DNA from: Candidatus Poribacteria bacterium
GTDB taxonomy: Bacteria > Poribacteria > WGA-4E > WGA-3G
Assembly: GCA_012267415.1 (NCBI GenBank)
Contig: JAAXGN010000115.1
Coordinates: 1-64,000, forward strand
Length of the DNA stretch: 64,000 nucleotides
Direction: 5' to 3'
Shown: piece after piece, positions 20,042-30,081 of the stretch
Layout of the letters: every line of letters begins with the position of its first letter
Position numbering within the stretch: position 1 is the stretch's first letter
Made by a program: the position numbers and the translations under genes
The notes under the pieces: generated by a model
The model's input: only the letters and a program-made list of their open reading frames with translations
What the model was told of the DNA's origin: nothing
Database searches by the model: none

Positions 20042-20200
20042 ATAGTGAACTTTAGAATTAATGCCCGTTAAAATATTGACTGACTTCATAACGGGCGAGG
20101 AGACCTCGCCCCTACGCTGGGTGTTGCGAGGGGACCTCGCCTCTACGCTAGGTGTTCTTGGTAAACGGCGAGATGTTTCATGATATATTCACTTTACTAT
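20042..20200. repeat. MITE-like element, ATAGTGAA frame, copy 2
   Basis: Left end atagtgaactttagaattaatgccc matches the 5797-5933 frame; right end reverse complement atagtaaagtgaata. Contains gggcgaggagacctcgcccctac (20093-20115) and gcgaggggacctcgcctctac (20126-20146). Confidence 0.55.
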
Positions 20201-20379
20201 AAATGGACAAAGTGAAATTGCCAAAATAAAATGGACATATACTCTATGATATGTTATACTAAACAATCAATTGTCTGTCAAGTTCAAATTCACGGTAACC
20301 CTCAGAGAACACAGTATTGCATTACCGTATTCAGTCATATTAGATTGCAGACATAAATGTAAAGTAGGAGTTCTTACGA

Positions 20380-21480
20380 ATGAAACTTGCTTTTGAGAAA
20401 GATGAATTACTATATGCACTACAAATCGTTCAAGGAGTGGCAAGTGGACGGACTACCTTGCCGATACTTTCAAACCTGCTTATACGTGCTGAGGATGGGA
20501 ATATAGAATGTGCATCAACAGATTTAGAAGTTAGTATTAAGATAAGCGTATTGGGTACTATCATTGAAGAGGGTGCCATTACAGTCTCAGCAAAAAAGTT
20601 AGCAGACATCGTAAGAGAATTACCCGATAGCATGATTGAACTTTCAACAACAGCAAATTATAGACTTGACCTGATTTGTGGCGATGGTATATTTAAAATA
20701 TACGGACTTTCCGATGAAGATTTTCCTCAACTACCGTCTATTGATGAAAACGTTATTACTGTTGATGGTGACACGCTCAGAAATGTAATCTATAGAACAG
20801 AATTCGCCGCATCAACAGAAGAGGTGCGATATTTATTGAATGGCTTACACTTTAATTTCAATCAGGAAAAGACAGAGGTAGTTGCAACGGACGGGATTAG
20901 ACAGTTAGCATTGACATACTGCGATTTTTTAGAGAGGACTGAAGAAACCGATAGTTTCACGGTTCCTTTGAAGGCAATTAAGGAAATATCAAGAACATTC
21001 GCAAATTCACAGGAGATAAAGGTAGCACTCGGTAAGAATCAGCTCATACTTTCAGACAATAACGCGACACTTTCATCACGTTTGGTTGAAGGTGAATATC
21101 CAAAATATCATGAAATTATTCCCAGTTCCTTTGAAGGACGAGTGGTCGTTTCAAGAGAAGCTATCTTACAGGCAATACGTCGTGTTGCTTTACTTTCAGA
21201 CCCTAAGCAGTTTGCTGTTTGTTTAGAGATAGAACCGGATGGAATTCGTGTCTCGGCGAAAGCACCTGAAGTTGGGGAAGCGTATGAAATAGTTGCTGTG
21301 GAATCCGGATCCGGTTCTGTACGGATCGGTTCAGAAGCCAGAGCATTAATAGATACATTGGCACACATTGTCGCGGAATCTGTCGTTATAGAATTTTCTG
21401 GAGAGTTCTCACAGTTTACAATAAAACCCATAGGCGATGATCAACAACTTCACGTTATAATGCCTATACGCTTGGAATAA
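20380..21480 (+). CDS. dnaN: DNA polymerase III beta subunit (sliding clamp), copy 1
   Basis: SGRTTLPILSNLLIRAEDGNIECASTDLEVSI, AKKLADIVRELP, FAASTEEVRYLLNGLHF, SSRLVEGEYPKYHEIIP, C-terminal HVIMPIRLE. Confidence 0.95.
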   Translation: MKLAFEKDELLYALQIVQGVASGRTTLPILSNLLIRAEDGNIECASTDLEVSIKISVLGTIIEEGAITVSAKKLADIVRELPDSMIELSTTANYRLDLICGDGIFKIYGLSDEDFPQLPSIDENVITVDGDTLRNVIYRTEFAASTEEVRYLLNGLHFNFNQEKTEVVATDGIRQLALTYCDFLERTEETDSFTVPLKAIKEISRTFANSQEIKVALGKNQLILSDNNATLSSRLVEGEYPKYHEIIPSSFEGRVVVSREAILQAIRRVALLSDPKQFAVCLEIEPDGIRVSAKAPEVGEAYEIVAVESGSGSVRIGSEARALIDTLAHIVAESVVIEFSGEFSQFTIKPIGDDQQLHVIMPIRLE

Positions 21481-21503
21481 TCATAAAACTAAAGGAGCAA
21501 TGC

Positions 21504-22607
21504 ATGGAACTTATATTTGAAAAAGATGATCTATTACATTCACTACAATTAGTACAAAGTGTTGCAGGAGGACGGAATACGCTTCCAATATTGGCAAATG
21601 TCCTCATTCGCGCACAAGATGGGGAAATAGAATGTTCAGCGACCGATTTAGAGGTCGGAATAAAGGTTAAAGTAGATGGCACGATCAATGAAGAAGGATC
21701 AATCACCGTAGCTGCAAAAAAGATGACTGACATCGTCAGGGAATTACCCTCGGACATGCAGGTAAAATTGGTAACAACTGCAAATGATCGTGTTGAACTC
21801 ACATGTGGAACAGGTGTCTATAAGATTATTGGACTTCCCGATGATGATTTTCCAGAGCTACCATCAGCTGAAGGAGAAGGTACTACAATAGATGGTGAAA
21901 CGCTATGTGCAGTTATCCATAAAACAGAATTCGCAGCATCCACCGAGGAATTTAGGTATCAATTAAACGGTCTGTATTTCAATCTGCTTGAAGATAAGAC
22001 AGAGGTAGTCGCAACGGATATGCATTATCTTGCACTCACGCACTGTACACTCATCAAAGCACCCGAAGAAGTTGATGGTTTTATTGTACCTTTGAAGGCA
22101 GTCAAAGAGATCTCGCGCACATTTGCCAATTCACCCCATGTAAAAATTATACCCCTCAAAAATCAGCTCCTCTTGTCAGACGAAAATGCAACCTTGACAA
22201 CTCGCTTAGTTGAGGGTGAATACCAATCCTATCAGACACTCATACGGGAAACTTCACCAGGTCGGGTTGTTGTCTCAAGGGAAGCAATATTGCGAGCAAC
22301 CCGTAGGGTAGCACTGCTTTCAAACCCAAAGAGTTTCGCAATTCGTTTAGAAATAGACCCTGAGAACATACAAATCTCAACTGAAACTCCCGAAGTTGGT
22401 GAAGCTCACGAAACTGTAAAGGTAGAATCTGGCATAGGCAATGTGAAAATTGGGTTGGATGCAAACAGACTCACAGAGATCTTTGCACATATTGAATCAG
22501 AATCTGTGATCCTTGAGTTTTCAGGTGAATTTGAGTTCTTTATCGTCAAACCAGAGAGTGAAGATGGACATACATGTTTCATCGCGCCAATGCGTTTGAA
22601 GTCATAG
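21504..22607 (+). CDS. dnaN: DNA polymerase III beta subunit (sliding clamp), tandem copy 2
   Basis: GGRNTLPILANVLIRAQDGEIECSATDLEVGI, AKKMTDIVRELPSDM, FAASTEEFRYQLNGLYFN, TTRLVEGEYQSYQTLI, C-terminal FIAPMRLKS. Confidence 0.95.
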   Translation: MELIFEKDDLLHSLQLVQSVAGGRNTLPILANVLIRAQDGEIECSATDLEVGIKVKVDGTINEEGSITVAAKKMTDIVRELPSDMQVKLVTTANDRVELTCGTGVYKIIGLPDDDFPELPSAEGEGTTIDGETLCAVIHKTEFAASTEEFRYQLNGLYFNLLEDKTEVVATDMHYLALTHCTLIKAPEEVDGFIVPLKAVKEISRTFANSPHVKIIPLKNQLLLSDENATLTTRLVEGEYQSYQTLIRETSPGRVVVSREAILRATRRVALLSNPKSFAIRLEIDPENIQISTETPEVGEAHETVKVESGIGNVKIGLDANRLTEIFAHIESESVILEFSGEFEFFIVKPESEDGHTCFIAPMRLKS

Positions 22608-22618
22608 AATTGGCGTTC

Positions 22619-22766
22619 AGGTGCGCTTTCCTTGAATGAAGATTTATAAATTGGGTAATATGCGGGCGGGGAAACCCCGCCCCTACGAAGTCTTACTCCT
22701 ACGATGAGTCTTATTCGTAGAATTACCTGATTATTTATTTAATCTTCATATAAGGAAAGCGCACCT
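22619..22766. repeat. MITE-like element, ATGAAGATT frame, copy 1
   Basis: Outer inverted ends aggtgcgctttccttgaatgaagatt / aatcttcatataaggaaagcgcacct (24/26). Core 22664-22686 gggcggggaaaccccgcccctac. Right arm aattacctgattatttatttaatcttcata matches 57979-58008 at 29/30. Confidence 0.7.
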
Positions 22767-22777
22767 ACCGCAGTTCA

Positions 22778-23920
22778 TTAATACCGTTGAGGAGCAGGTT
22801 GAGCAACCCGTATCCCTCTGTCATGTGTGAACGGAAACTTAAAATTTATCGTTTGGTAACGCTGTGCACCTTCAGGCGGTGGTGCTTTTTCAATTTCAAG
22901 AATGACAGTAAGTTCTGTTGCGTTCGGTTTTACTTGAATGAACGGCACAAACCCTTCCGTGCTTTCGCCAGCATTTATACCAACCCGATGCGTCCCAACC
23001 TGTTTTTCAACAATCGGCATACGTTTTTCCAGCAAGACTTCTCGCGCTGTTTGAAGTCCGTTGGTTACATATAAACCTGAGACACGTCTATTAGAGACGA
23101 ATCGATCCTCAAGGTCTCTATAGTAGAGACCTTCGTAGACACTTTCACCTTGGTCAATTATTCTACACTTCTTAACATCAATGATGATGTGCTGCTGACG
23201 ATTGTTGGTAATTTTTACATAAAACACATCAGTGTTTTCTCCTTGATTTCCAGCGGCAGCATTTTCATAGAAAGGTGAATATGAATTTCCACGATTGTAT
23301 TTGTAATCAAGATCCGCACGACGCCAATAACAGATGGATACAGTTATGTCGTCAAGAGTCTTTGTTAGAATAGATTGCTTTGCCGGGATTTCAAAAGCCT
23401 GTGGATAGTTTGAAACTAAAATAACATCAACAATCTTTGAGTCTTGATCTGCCTTTGGTAGTTCAATCTGTGGTTCTACCTCTGCCCATTCTGTTAAGAA
23501 ATTATCCCAATTCTCCAAAGTATATCCATAGTCATCAAACGCCAATACATAAGTTAAGGCATCTGTATTTGCAATGTCTGCATCCGCGATCTTGAGTCCG
23601 ACTGTCTGTAAACCGTGTTTATCAAAGACAGGTTCAGACAATTCCTTTTCAGGATTCGCAGGAACGACAACATTCGCAGATGGATCCTTGGCTAATGTCA
23701 TTTCCGCATCTGCAATATTTTTGATAGGTTGGATTGGTGATAAAGTTTTCAGCGATTGTCCGCAACCTGATATCACCAAAACCAATAAAAAGAACATTCC
23801 AACATTATACAGTTGAGTGATTTGCCGTCGAGATTGCCTGTGTTTAGTCCGGTATTGAGTCGTCCTAGTACACCTCGGTGCTTTTTGGGATGATTCTGTC
23901 TGATGATTAAACCATTTCAT
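22778..23920 (-). CDS. Putative lipoprotein of unknown function
   Basis: Hydrophobic GMFFLLVLVISGCGQ with lipobox-like ISGC; start uncertain. Confidence 0.55.
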   Translation of the reverse strand: MKWFNHQTESSQKAPRCTRTTQYRTKHRQSRRQITQLYNVGMFFLLVLVISGCGQSLKTLSPIQPIKNIADAEMTLAKDPSANVVVPANPEKELSEPVFDKHGLQTVGLKIADADIANTDALTYVLAFDDYGYTLENWDNFLTEWAEVEPQIELPKADQDSKIVDVILVSNYPQAFEIPAKQSILTKTLDDITVSICYWRRADLDYKYNRGNSYSPFYENAAAGNQGENTDVFYVKITNNRQQHIIIDVKKCRIIDQGESVYEGLYYRDLEDRFVSNRRVSGLYVTNGLQTAREVLLEKRMPIVEKQVGTHRVGINAGESTEGFVPFIQVKPNATELTVILEIEKAPPPEGAQRYQTINFKFPFTHDRGIRVAQPAPQRY

Positions 23921-24033
23921 TGATAATATTGCCTCCTTAGATACCACTTTAATAATTATAACGCAGTTAGATATTTTTCATAAGACCTAAATATACAATA
24001 GCATATCTGCTTTTTTTAGTCAACAAGATTAAG

Positions 24034-24073
24034 CTGACATACTCTCCGTCCTGAAGGGTGGCGAGTATGTCAG
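24034..24073. other. Long imperfect hairpin with 11 bp perfect outer stem
   Basis: ctgacatactc (24034-24044) and gagtatgtcag (24063-24073) around tccgtcctgaagggtggc, followed by tcttttt on the plus strand. Confidence 0.6.
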
Positions 24074-24078
24074 TCTTT

Positions 24079-24981
24079 TTACTCTAATCCCCATTCTTTC
24101 TTTGCCTCCTCAAACGAGATTTTCTGACCACCCGTGTGTGATATAGGATTCTTACCGACCCACCTTTCGTCAATCGGATCTTCAGCAGGTTGAAACCTTA
24201 TGTCACAACTGATACGCCATTTATCCGACAGGTTTTTCGTTGAGGTGTGCAGTGTATGCATCGTGAAGACGATGATATCACCCATTTCAAAATCTGCAGT
24301 CTTCCATTTTCCTCCGTATTTTTCACTAATTGCCATCGGATCACGCCCAAAATGTCCTGGTGTCCCATCTCTATCCACATCCGTCTTGCCATAAGTATCG
24401 CGCATCCGAGCAAAACTATCCAGATTGTGTGAACCAACGAGCACAGTCAAGGTACCCATCGTTGCTGGATTATCTCCGAACGGAATCCAACATGTATGTA
24501 GTTGCTGAGACCCTCTACCCATATAGACGAAATCAAAATGGGGTCCTGACCATCCATCAGGCCGGACAAAACGTAACCATTTATAATCAAAGGTCCGCGT
24601 TTCACCACCAAAGAAGTTTCTGAAGAACTTAAAGAGTTCCTCTCCCTCCAAGACAGACAGAACATCTGGGTGATGCGTAACGGCTGGTGCCCCCATCGTT
24701 CGTCCTGGACTCCCTGTGCCTGCAACAGCATCCATCATTTCTGTTCCCGGTTTGAACACTTCATCCTTTCCATTCCCTTGAGCGTATTCAAGAATAGCGC
24801 GGCGTGCTGCGAGAATCTTGTCCTTGTCTATTAGACCGCGAGCGAGCAGGTATCCATCTTCCGCTATCTGTTGATGTAAACCTTCTGCTGAATTTAGCAT
24901 ATCATTACAGTCACGTAGCACCCCGATATTGGGTCCGGGGTATGTCAGTTCATGATCACCTAAATAAACGGTTTCTGCCAT
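24079..24981 (-). CDS. Phytanoyl-CoA dioxygenase (PhyH) family protein
   Basis: GYLLARGLIDKDKILAARRAILEYA, GPHFDFVYMGRGSQQLHTCWIPFGD (HxD), TLTVLVGSHN, FTMHTLHTSTKNLSDKWRISCDIRFQP. Confidence 0.88.
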   Translation of the reverse strand: MAETVYLGDHELTYPGPNIGVLRDCNDMLNSAEGLHQQIAEDGYLLARGLIDKDKILAARRAILEYAQGNGKDEVFKPGTEMMDAVAGTGSPGRTMGAPAVTHHPDVLSVLEGEELFKFFRNFFGGETRTFDYKWLRFVRPDGWSGPHFDFVYMGRGSQQLHTCWIPFGDNPATMGTLTVLVGSHNLDSFARMRDTYGKTDVDRDGTPGHFGRDPMAISEKYGGKWKTADFEMGDIIVFTMHTLHTSTKNLSDKWRISCDIRFQPAEDPIDERWVGKNPISHTGGQKISFEEAKKEWGLE

Positions 24982-25017
24982 TTTTGTCCTCCATATAAGA
25001 CACAATTCGTAAGAATA

Positions 25018-26070
25018 CTAAAACGCATTAAACACTTTTACAGGTTTCCCTGTCTCAATAGATTCCCATGCTGCAACCCCTACTGCAATAGACTTTGCAC
25101 CATCAATTACATTTGGTGAAGGTTCAGTATCCTCCTCAAGACACTGCTGAAAATGACGCATGTATCTGATGACCGTCTGTCCGTGTCCGTAGACACTGGA
25201 GTCAACTTCTGGTGGACATGTCATCTCAAACGGTTCCCTTGCAGACATCTTATCAAACATCAATTTGACCTGACCCCCTTTGTTATCCGTGAAATCGCCT
25301 ATCATAGTACCTTTACTGCCGTAGATAGAGACTTGCATCATTGGCATCGGTGGATGAACAACGTCGTAAAGTCCCATTGCCCGTGCTATCTGTCCACTCT
25401 TAAACTTCAAATTTAGAAAAAAGTTGTTCCTTATTGGATACGCAGGTGTTAACAACCCTTTAGAACCGTAAGCATGCACCTCTTCTACATCACCGAGAAA
25501 ACTACGTAATATATCAACAGGATGAACAACGCCACCATACATAAGGTCTTGAGGCACTTCAAGCCTCCACGGGGTAAAATCATAGACATCGCGTAGATCA
25601 TGGACATAATAGGCATCAGCGACCATGATGTCTCCTAAATCACCGTCGTCAAACAAACGTTTCATCGTGAGGAACTGTAGGTCAAACCGCATCGTCTGTC
25701 CAACAAGAAACTTGACACCGTGTCGTCTGACTAAATCAACTAACCGTTGTGCATCCTCTAATGATGTCACCATCGGTTTTGTACAGACCACATGTTTTCC
25801 AGCTTCAATCGCTGCGATACAGTGTTCAGCGTGAAGATGATCGGGTGAATACACAGCAATGACAGAGATGTCATCTCGTTGAACCAATTCACGATAATCT
25901 GTCGTCCAATAACCGACTCCGATGTGATTTGCATAGTCTTCAAGTATATCAGGACGTTTAGCACATATCCCGCGGAGTTCATAGTTGAGATCAGGAACAT
26001 CTTTAAGTAGGGATGCTGTTGAACCCATATTCGTAGGGTTAATACCGATAACACCTAAACCTATTGCCAT
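25018..26070 (-). CDS. Gfo/Idh/MocA family oxidoreductase
   Basis: AIGLGVIGINPTNMGS, VIAVYSPDHLHAEHCIAAIEAGKHVVCTKPMVTSLEDAQRLVD. Start inferred at MAIGLG. Confidence 0.9.
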   Translation of the reverse strand: MAIGLGVIGINPTNMGSTASLLKDVPDLNYELRGICAKRPDILEDYANHIGVGYWTTDYRELVQRDDISVIAVYSPDHLHAEHCIAAIEAGKHVVCTKPMVTSLEDAQRLVDLVRRHGVKFLVGQTMRFDLQFLTMKRLFDDGDLGDIMVADAYYVHDLRDVYDFTPWRLEVPQDLMYGGVVHPVDILRSFLGDVEEVHAYGSKGLLTPAYPIRNNFFLNLKFKSGQIARAMGLYDVVHPPMPMMQVSIYGSKGTMIGDFTDNKGGQVKLMFDKMSAREPFEMTCPPEVDSSVYGHGQTVIRYMRHFQQCLEEDTEPSPNVIDGAKSIAVGVAAWESIETGKPVKVFNAF

Positions 26071-26217
26071 TCTTTTCCTCCTTTGATTGTAAAATGTTAT
26101 CACATATTGTCTCGATTGACAAGGATATTGTAGAATCAACATGGGTAGCATTGGATTAGAGTTGTATTGCTGATAGAAACATGCTATACTTCACTCACAT
26201 TTTTAAAATGAAGAAAC

Positions 26218-27924
26218 ATGGTAAAACTTACGGAAATGACACAGCAAGTAACCTCCGCCTTAGCACGCGGCATCAATTATCTACTAACACTTCAGCAAGA
26301 CGATGGGAGATTTGAGGGACAACTATCCGCAAGCACTTTTCCCTCCTGTGCTTACGCATGGATTCAACTTGCTCAAGGTGAAACACCATCATCGGAACAG
26401 ATAGCATGGTTCATCAATACACAGAACGAAGAGGGGGCATGGGGATTGGATACTTCAAAACAGTCCAATCCAAATGCCACGTTATTCTCAAAGTTGATTT
26501 TAGAGCAGATATCAGAAGCATCATCCCAATCGCAACTTCAAGATACGTTGTCAAAGATTCCGCATCATCCCCTTGACCTGGCACTACTAAAACTTGCTTA
26601 TGCAACATTCAATAGATTTGACTGGCGCAAACTGTCTATCTCAAAAAAAGCACTTCCATTGATGCATGTCATGAAATTCTTGAAAAGTATACCCATATTT
26701 CGTTCATTACTAAAACCTCCAAGACATAAACTCCCGCCAGTTGACCTATTCAACACCCCTTTATTTCAAGACCTGTTTATTGCCGAACAACATACATTGG
26801 TACCAGTTTTCATTTTAATCGAGCTAAATACCAGCAATCGACAGGATATATTAGAATCATTGGTAACTTGGTTAAAGCTGAAAGTATTGAGTGATGGAAG
26901 TTGGTTTCGGGTGAATTACATTACTGCATTATCCGTGTTAGCACTAATTGAAGTGAAAAAGCGTGGGGGTTCAAATCCGGAAATTAATCAACTCATCCAT
27001 AACGGTATTGAATGGTTAAAATTGACACAGAATCCAGATGGCGGATATCGCGAAGCACTTAACCTTAATGTGTGGGACACAGCATTAAGTGTTATCGCTT
27101 TATCAGAAGTAGATCCAGATTACATAACGCATACAGATGCGATAGAGAATGCTGCACAATGGCTTGTGGATCAACAGAATGAAGATGGGGGTTGGGCATT
27201 TTCCGGTATGCAGGATAGTGCATTACCCAGTGATGCGGATGACACGGCATTAGCGACACTTGCAATCATCAGATCAGAACAGAAGTCAAGAAAGACAAAT
27301 AGTGCTATAGATCAAGGGATTGCATGGCTCAAACAGAACCATGCGGAAGATGGAAGTTGGAGCACATACCAACCGGGACAGGGTGATGTTGGATGTGTTA
27401 GTATCACAGCACATGCTATTGAAACATTATTGACATATCCTGAGAATGGTGAGAACACTCCACAGGTTGCGGATGGTGTTGCATGGCTTCGCGCTGCAAT
27501 ACATAACGACGGATACTGGGACGACCTCTGGTTAGCAAAGCGAACTTATGGAACAGCATCCGCTCTTATTGCACTGGTAAAATCGGATACTGGTGACGTG
27601 CCGGAGATGAGAGAAGGTGTCAGGTGGTTAGAAAACTCACAGAACCCAGACGGTGGATGGGGTGAAGACATGTTTGGTAATCCGACACATAGCACCGTTG
27701 AACAAACTGCCTGGAGCACTTACGCGTTATTGCTTTCAGGTGCTGTTAATCCGACTATCCAGAAAGGCATTGACTATTTCATCAGACAGCAGCGAGGGAA
27801 CGGTTCTTGGCAAGAGAGTTGTGTCGGTATCTATTGGGAGATTATTGGGGGATACAGCGACCCAATTTATGCCTCGGTTTTTCCAATTTTAGCATTGAAT
27901 CAGTATCTCAAACAAACCCAATAA
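26218..27924 (+). CDS. Prenyltransferase/squalene-cyclase repeat protein, class II terpene-cyclase-like
   Basis: QW-type repeats QQDDGRFEG, QNEEGAWGL, QNPDGGYREA, QNEDGGWAFSG, NHAEDGSWST, QNPDGGWGED, QRGNGSWQES; DXDD motif in LPSDADDTALATLAII. Confidence 0.8.
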   Translation: MVKLTEMTQQVTSALARGINYLLTLQQDDGRFEGQLSASTFPSCAYAWIQLAQGETPSSEQIAWFINTQNEEGAWGLDTSKQSNPNATLFSKLILEQISEASSQSQLQDTLSKIPHHPLDLALLKLAYATFNRFDWRKLSISKKALPLMHVMKFLKSIPIFRSLLKPPRHKLPPVDLFNTPLFQDLFIAEQHTLVPVFILIELNTSNRQDILESLVTWLKLKVLSDGSWFRVNYITALSVLALIEVKKRGGSNPEINQLIHNGIEWLKLTQNPDGGYREALNLNVWDTALSVIALSEVDPDYITHTDAIENAAQWLVDQQNEDGGWAFSGMQDSALPSDADDTALATLAIIRSEQKSRKTNSAIDQGIAWLKQNHAEDGSWSTYQPGQGDVGCVSITAHAIETLLTYPENGENTPQVADGVAWLRAAIHNDGYWDDLWLAKRTYGTASALIALVKSDTGDVPEMREGVRWLENSQNPDGGWGEDMFGNPTHSTVEQTAWSTYALLLSGAVNPTIQKGIDYFIRQQRGNGSWQESCVGIYWEIIGGYSDPIYASVFPILALNQYLKQTQ

Positions 27925-27955
27925 TGAGATTTTCTATTAGATGTGGCTTTTTTAT

Positions 27956-28627
27956 ATGATATCGGTCATTATGCCAATATTGAACGAAGCAAAGATATTG
28001 GATAGAACACTTGCCAAACTCCAAGATGAACTGAAGAATCATGAATTGATTGTCGTAGACGGTGGGAGTACTGACGGTTCAATAGAAATTGCTGAGAAGT
28101 ATGGTAGGGTTGTAAAATCTGATCGCGGTAGAGCAAAACAACTCAATGCAGGTGCAAAGGCGGCTTCAGGTTCAATTCTGGTTTTTTTACACGCTGATGT
28201 CGGGCTTGAACAAGGAGCATTATGTGCTATCAAGCGAACATTGTCCTTAGGATATGTTGGTGGCGGGTTCCTTCAAAAGATCAACGGGAAGAGTCCCCTA
28301 TACCGCATCATTGAGCTTACAGCCAATCTGCGTGGGAAATATCAGAAAATTTTCTACGGTGACAGTGGCATATTCTTGTCAAAGAAGGACTTTGAGAGAC
28401 TTGGCGGATTCCCAGATGTTCCGATTATGGAGGAGATAGCGTTTTCCAAGAATTTGCGGAAACTCGGTAAAACCAAAATGATAGAACCCCGAATTCATAT
28501 TTCTCCTCGTAGATGGCAGGCGAAGGGTATTATCCGGACAACAATAACAAACTGGTTTATCACGTTCCTTTATAATTGCGGGTATCCTTTGGAACGACTC
28601 GCAAAACTATACCAAGATATCCGATAG
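27956..28627 (+). CDS. Family 2 glycosyltransferase (TIGR04283-like)
   Basis: MISVIMPILNEAKILDRTL, ELIVVDGGSTDGSIEIAEKYG, DRGRAKQLNAGAKAASGSILVFLHADV, FYGDSGIFLSKKDFERLGGFPDVPIMEEIAFS. Confidence 0.85.
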   Translation: MISVIMPILNEAKILDRTLAKLQDELKNHELIVVDGGSTDGSIEIAEKYGRVVKSDRGRAKQLNAGAKAASGSILVFLHADVGLEQGALCAIKRTLSLGYVGGGFLQKINGKSPLYRIIELTANLRGKYQKIFYGDSGIFLSKKDFERLGGFPDVPIMEEIAFSKNLRKLGKTKMIEPRIHISPRRWQAKGIIRTTITNWFITFLYNCGYPLERLAKLYQDIR

Positions 28628-28635
28628 AATTGAAA

Positions 28636-28669
28636 AAAGCGGGAACAGCAGAATAACTGTACCCGCTTT
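28636..28669. terminator. Bidirectional terminator between convergent genes
   Basis: aaagcgggaacag cagaata actgtacccgctt; symmetric stem with flanking A and T residues. Confidence 0.7.
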
Positions 28670-28685
28670 AGGTCATTGATTGAGA

Positions 28686-29552
28686 TTAACGATTTACTTT
28701 AAGATGTCCCCACGTGGTTGACAACTTGCCATCCGCATGGACGTCTAATGTAGCGTTTTCCGATAACCAATTTTCAATAAATTCAGCGACCCCAATACCG
28801 CGTGGGTCGGTACCCGTCCAATTTGGGATAGTAGCTTGCCACATAGCGGCGATCATACCATTGCCATCTTCACCTGCTTCTTTACTAATGGCTACTGCCG
28901 GATCGGCATTATTTGCGTCTTCCTGTGCGAAAATAACGACATCCCAATTAGAGTTGGCGAGTTGGTCCACATGCCAAGGACGAATTGAGCGAAATGGTTT
29001 AAGCGATGGAATATATTTCTCACCAAGTGCTGTTGGTGTCTGATTTCCGGTTCCGCGCTCATTAAAGTCCAAACCTGGTATGTCAAAAACATTCGCAGCA
29101 CCACCAGCTCCATTTTCCGCGCTTCGGACACCACCTTCATAACTCATGTAGAAGATCCAGTCAGCAACATTTATCACTATATTACCGGCTTCTATAAAGT
29201 TCTCGACATTGGACCCGTCTGGTTTCGCGTTCGGAAATGGATAAAGTGAACTGGGAGCAGTACCACAGGCAAGAAGGATAACGTCTTGTCGTCCATTACC
29301 TGTGTGTGCTTTACACCACTCAGCAAGCGGAGAATCATCTCCCACTTCATCTCCATCCCCAAAATCTTGTATAGAATTAAAGAGAGCCTTAACACCCTCA
29401 TGGTTCATCACAAGTTCTGTGTTGGCTTCTACAGCAGCCGCAGAAATCCAACCAGGATTTGAAGGACCAGAGTAAATTGCCAGGTCACCAGCATAAATCA
29501 TTGTCACACTTAAGAAAAATGTGACGGTTAGTATACAAAAATAACGTTTCAT
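28686..29552 (-). CDS. Secreted protein of unknown function
   Basis: Signal peptide MKRYFCILTVTFFLSVTMIYAG; mature part LAIYSGPSNPGWISAAAVEAN...NVADWIFYMSYEGGVRS. Confidence 0.6.
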   Translation of the reverse strand: MKRYFCILTVTFFLSVTMIYAGDLAIYSGPSNPGWISAAAVEANTELVMNHEGVKALFNSIQDFGDGDEVGDDSPLAEWCKAHTGNGRQDVILLACGTAPSSLYPFPNAKPDGSNVENFIEAGNIVINVADWIFYMSYEGGVRSAENGAGGAANVFDIPGLDFNERGTGNQTPTALGEKYIPSLKPFRSIRPWHVDQLANSNWDVVIFAQEDANNADPAVAISKEAGEDGNGMIAAMWQATIPNWTGTDPRGIGVAEFIENWLSENATLDVHADGKLSTTWGHLKVNR

Positions 29553-29766
29553 TATTGGCAAATACCTCCTATAGAATATATAAAACTGAATATTAAAGGA
29601 CATCGTATTGTCCTCTTCCTTAGGCAACCTATCAAATTTGACAAATTAAGTCAAGAAAAATTTTTTGTCAATGAACGAACGGGTGCGTACAGTTTTTGGC
29701 ATGACGTCATGATGAATGTCATACTGCACAAAAAAGTATCTGCTCAGAATTTGGCGTTATCAAACC

Positions 29767-29915
29767 GTAGCACATTCATCTTGATTGTGCAACGAACCAC
29801 GTCAAACCACGCGATAATGTATCTGCTACGGATTGGGTCTTATCAATGTTGGGCAGAGAGGGGCATTGAAAGATGGTTGTTATCCAAAGAAGCACAATCA
29901 AGATGAATGTGCTAC
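29767..29915. repeat. Perfect 24 bp inverted repeat pair with GTAG termini
   Basis: gtagcacattcatcttgattgtgc (29767-29790) and gcacaatcaagatgaatgtgctac (29892-29915). Confidence 0.85.
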
Positions 29916-30081
29916 AGCTGTCCGACGCTGTTTGTTGAGTGGAGAGGGATAATGATGGGAAAATGTTTTAGAAAGAAGCACAATTACATGCCAAAAACTT
30001 TACACACTCATGTTGTGTCTATGAACGACACTATTGACTTCAATCTCTTGATCTGCTATACTGATTGTATGGAGAAATATT

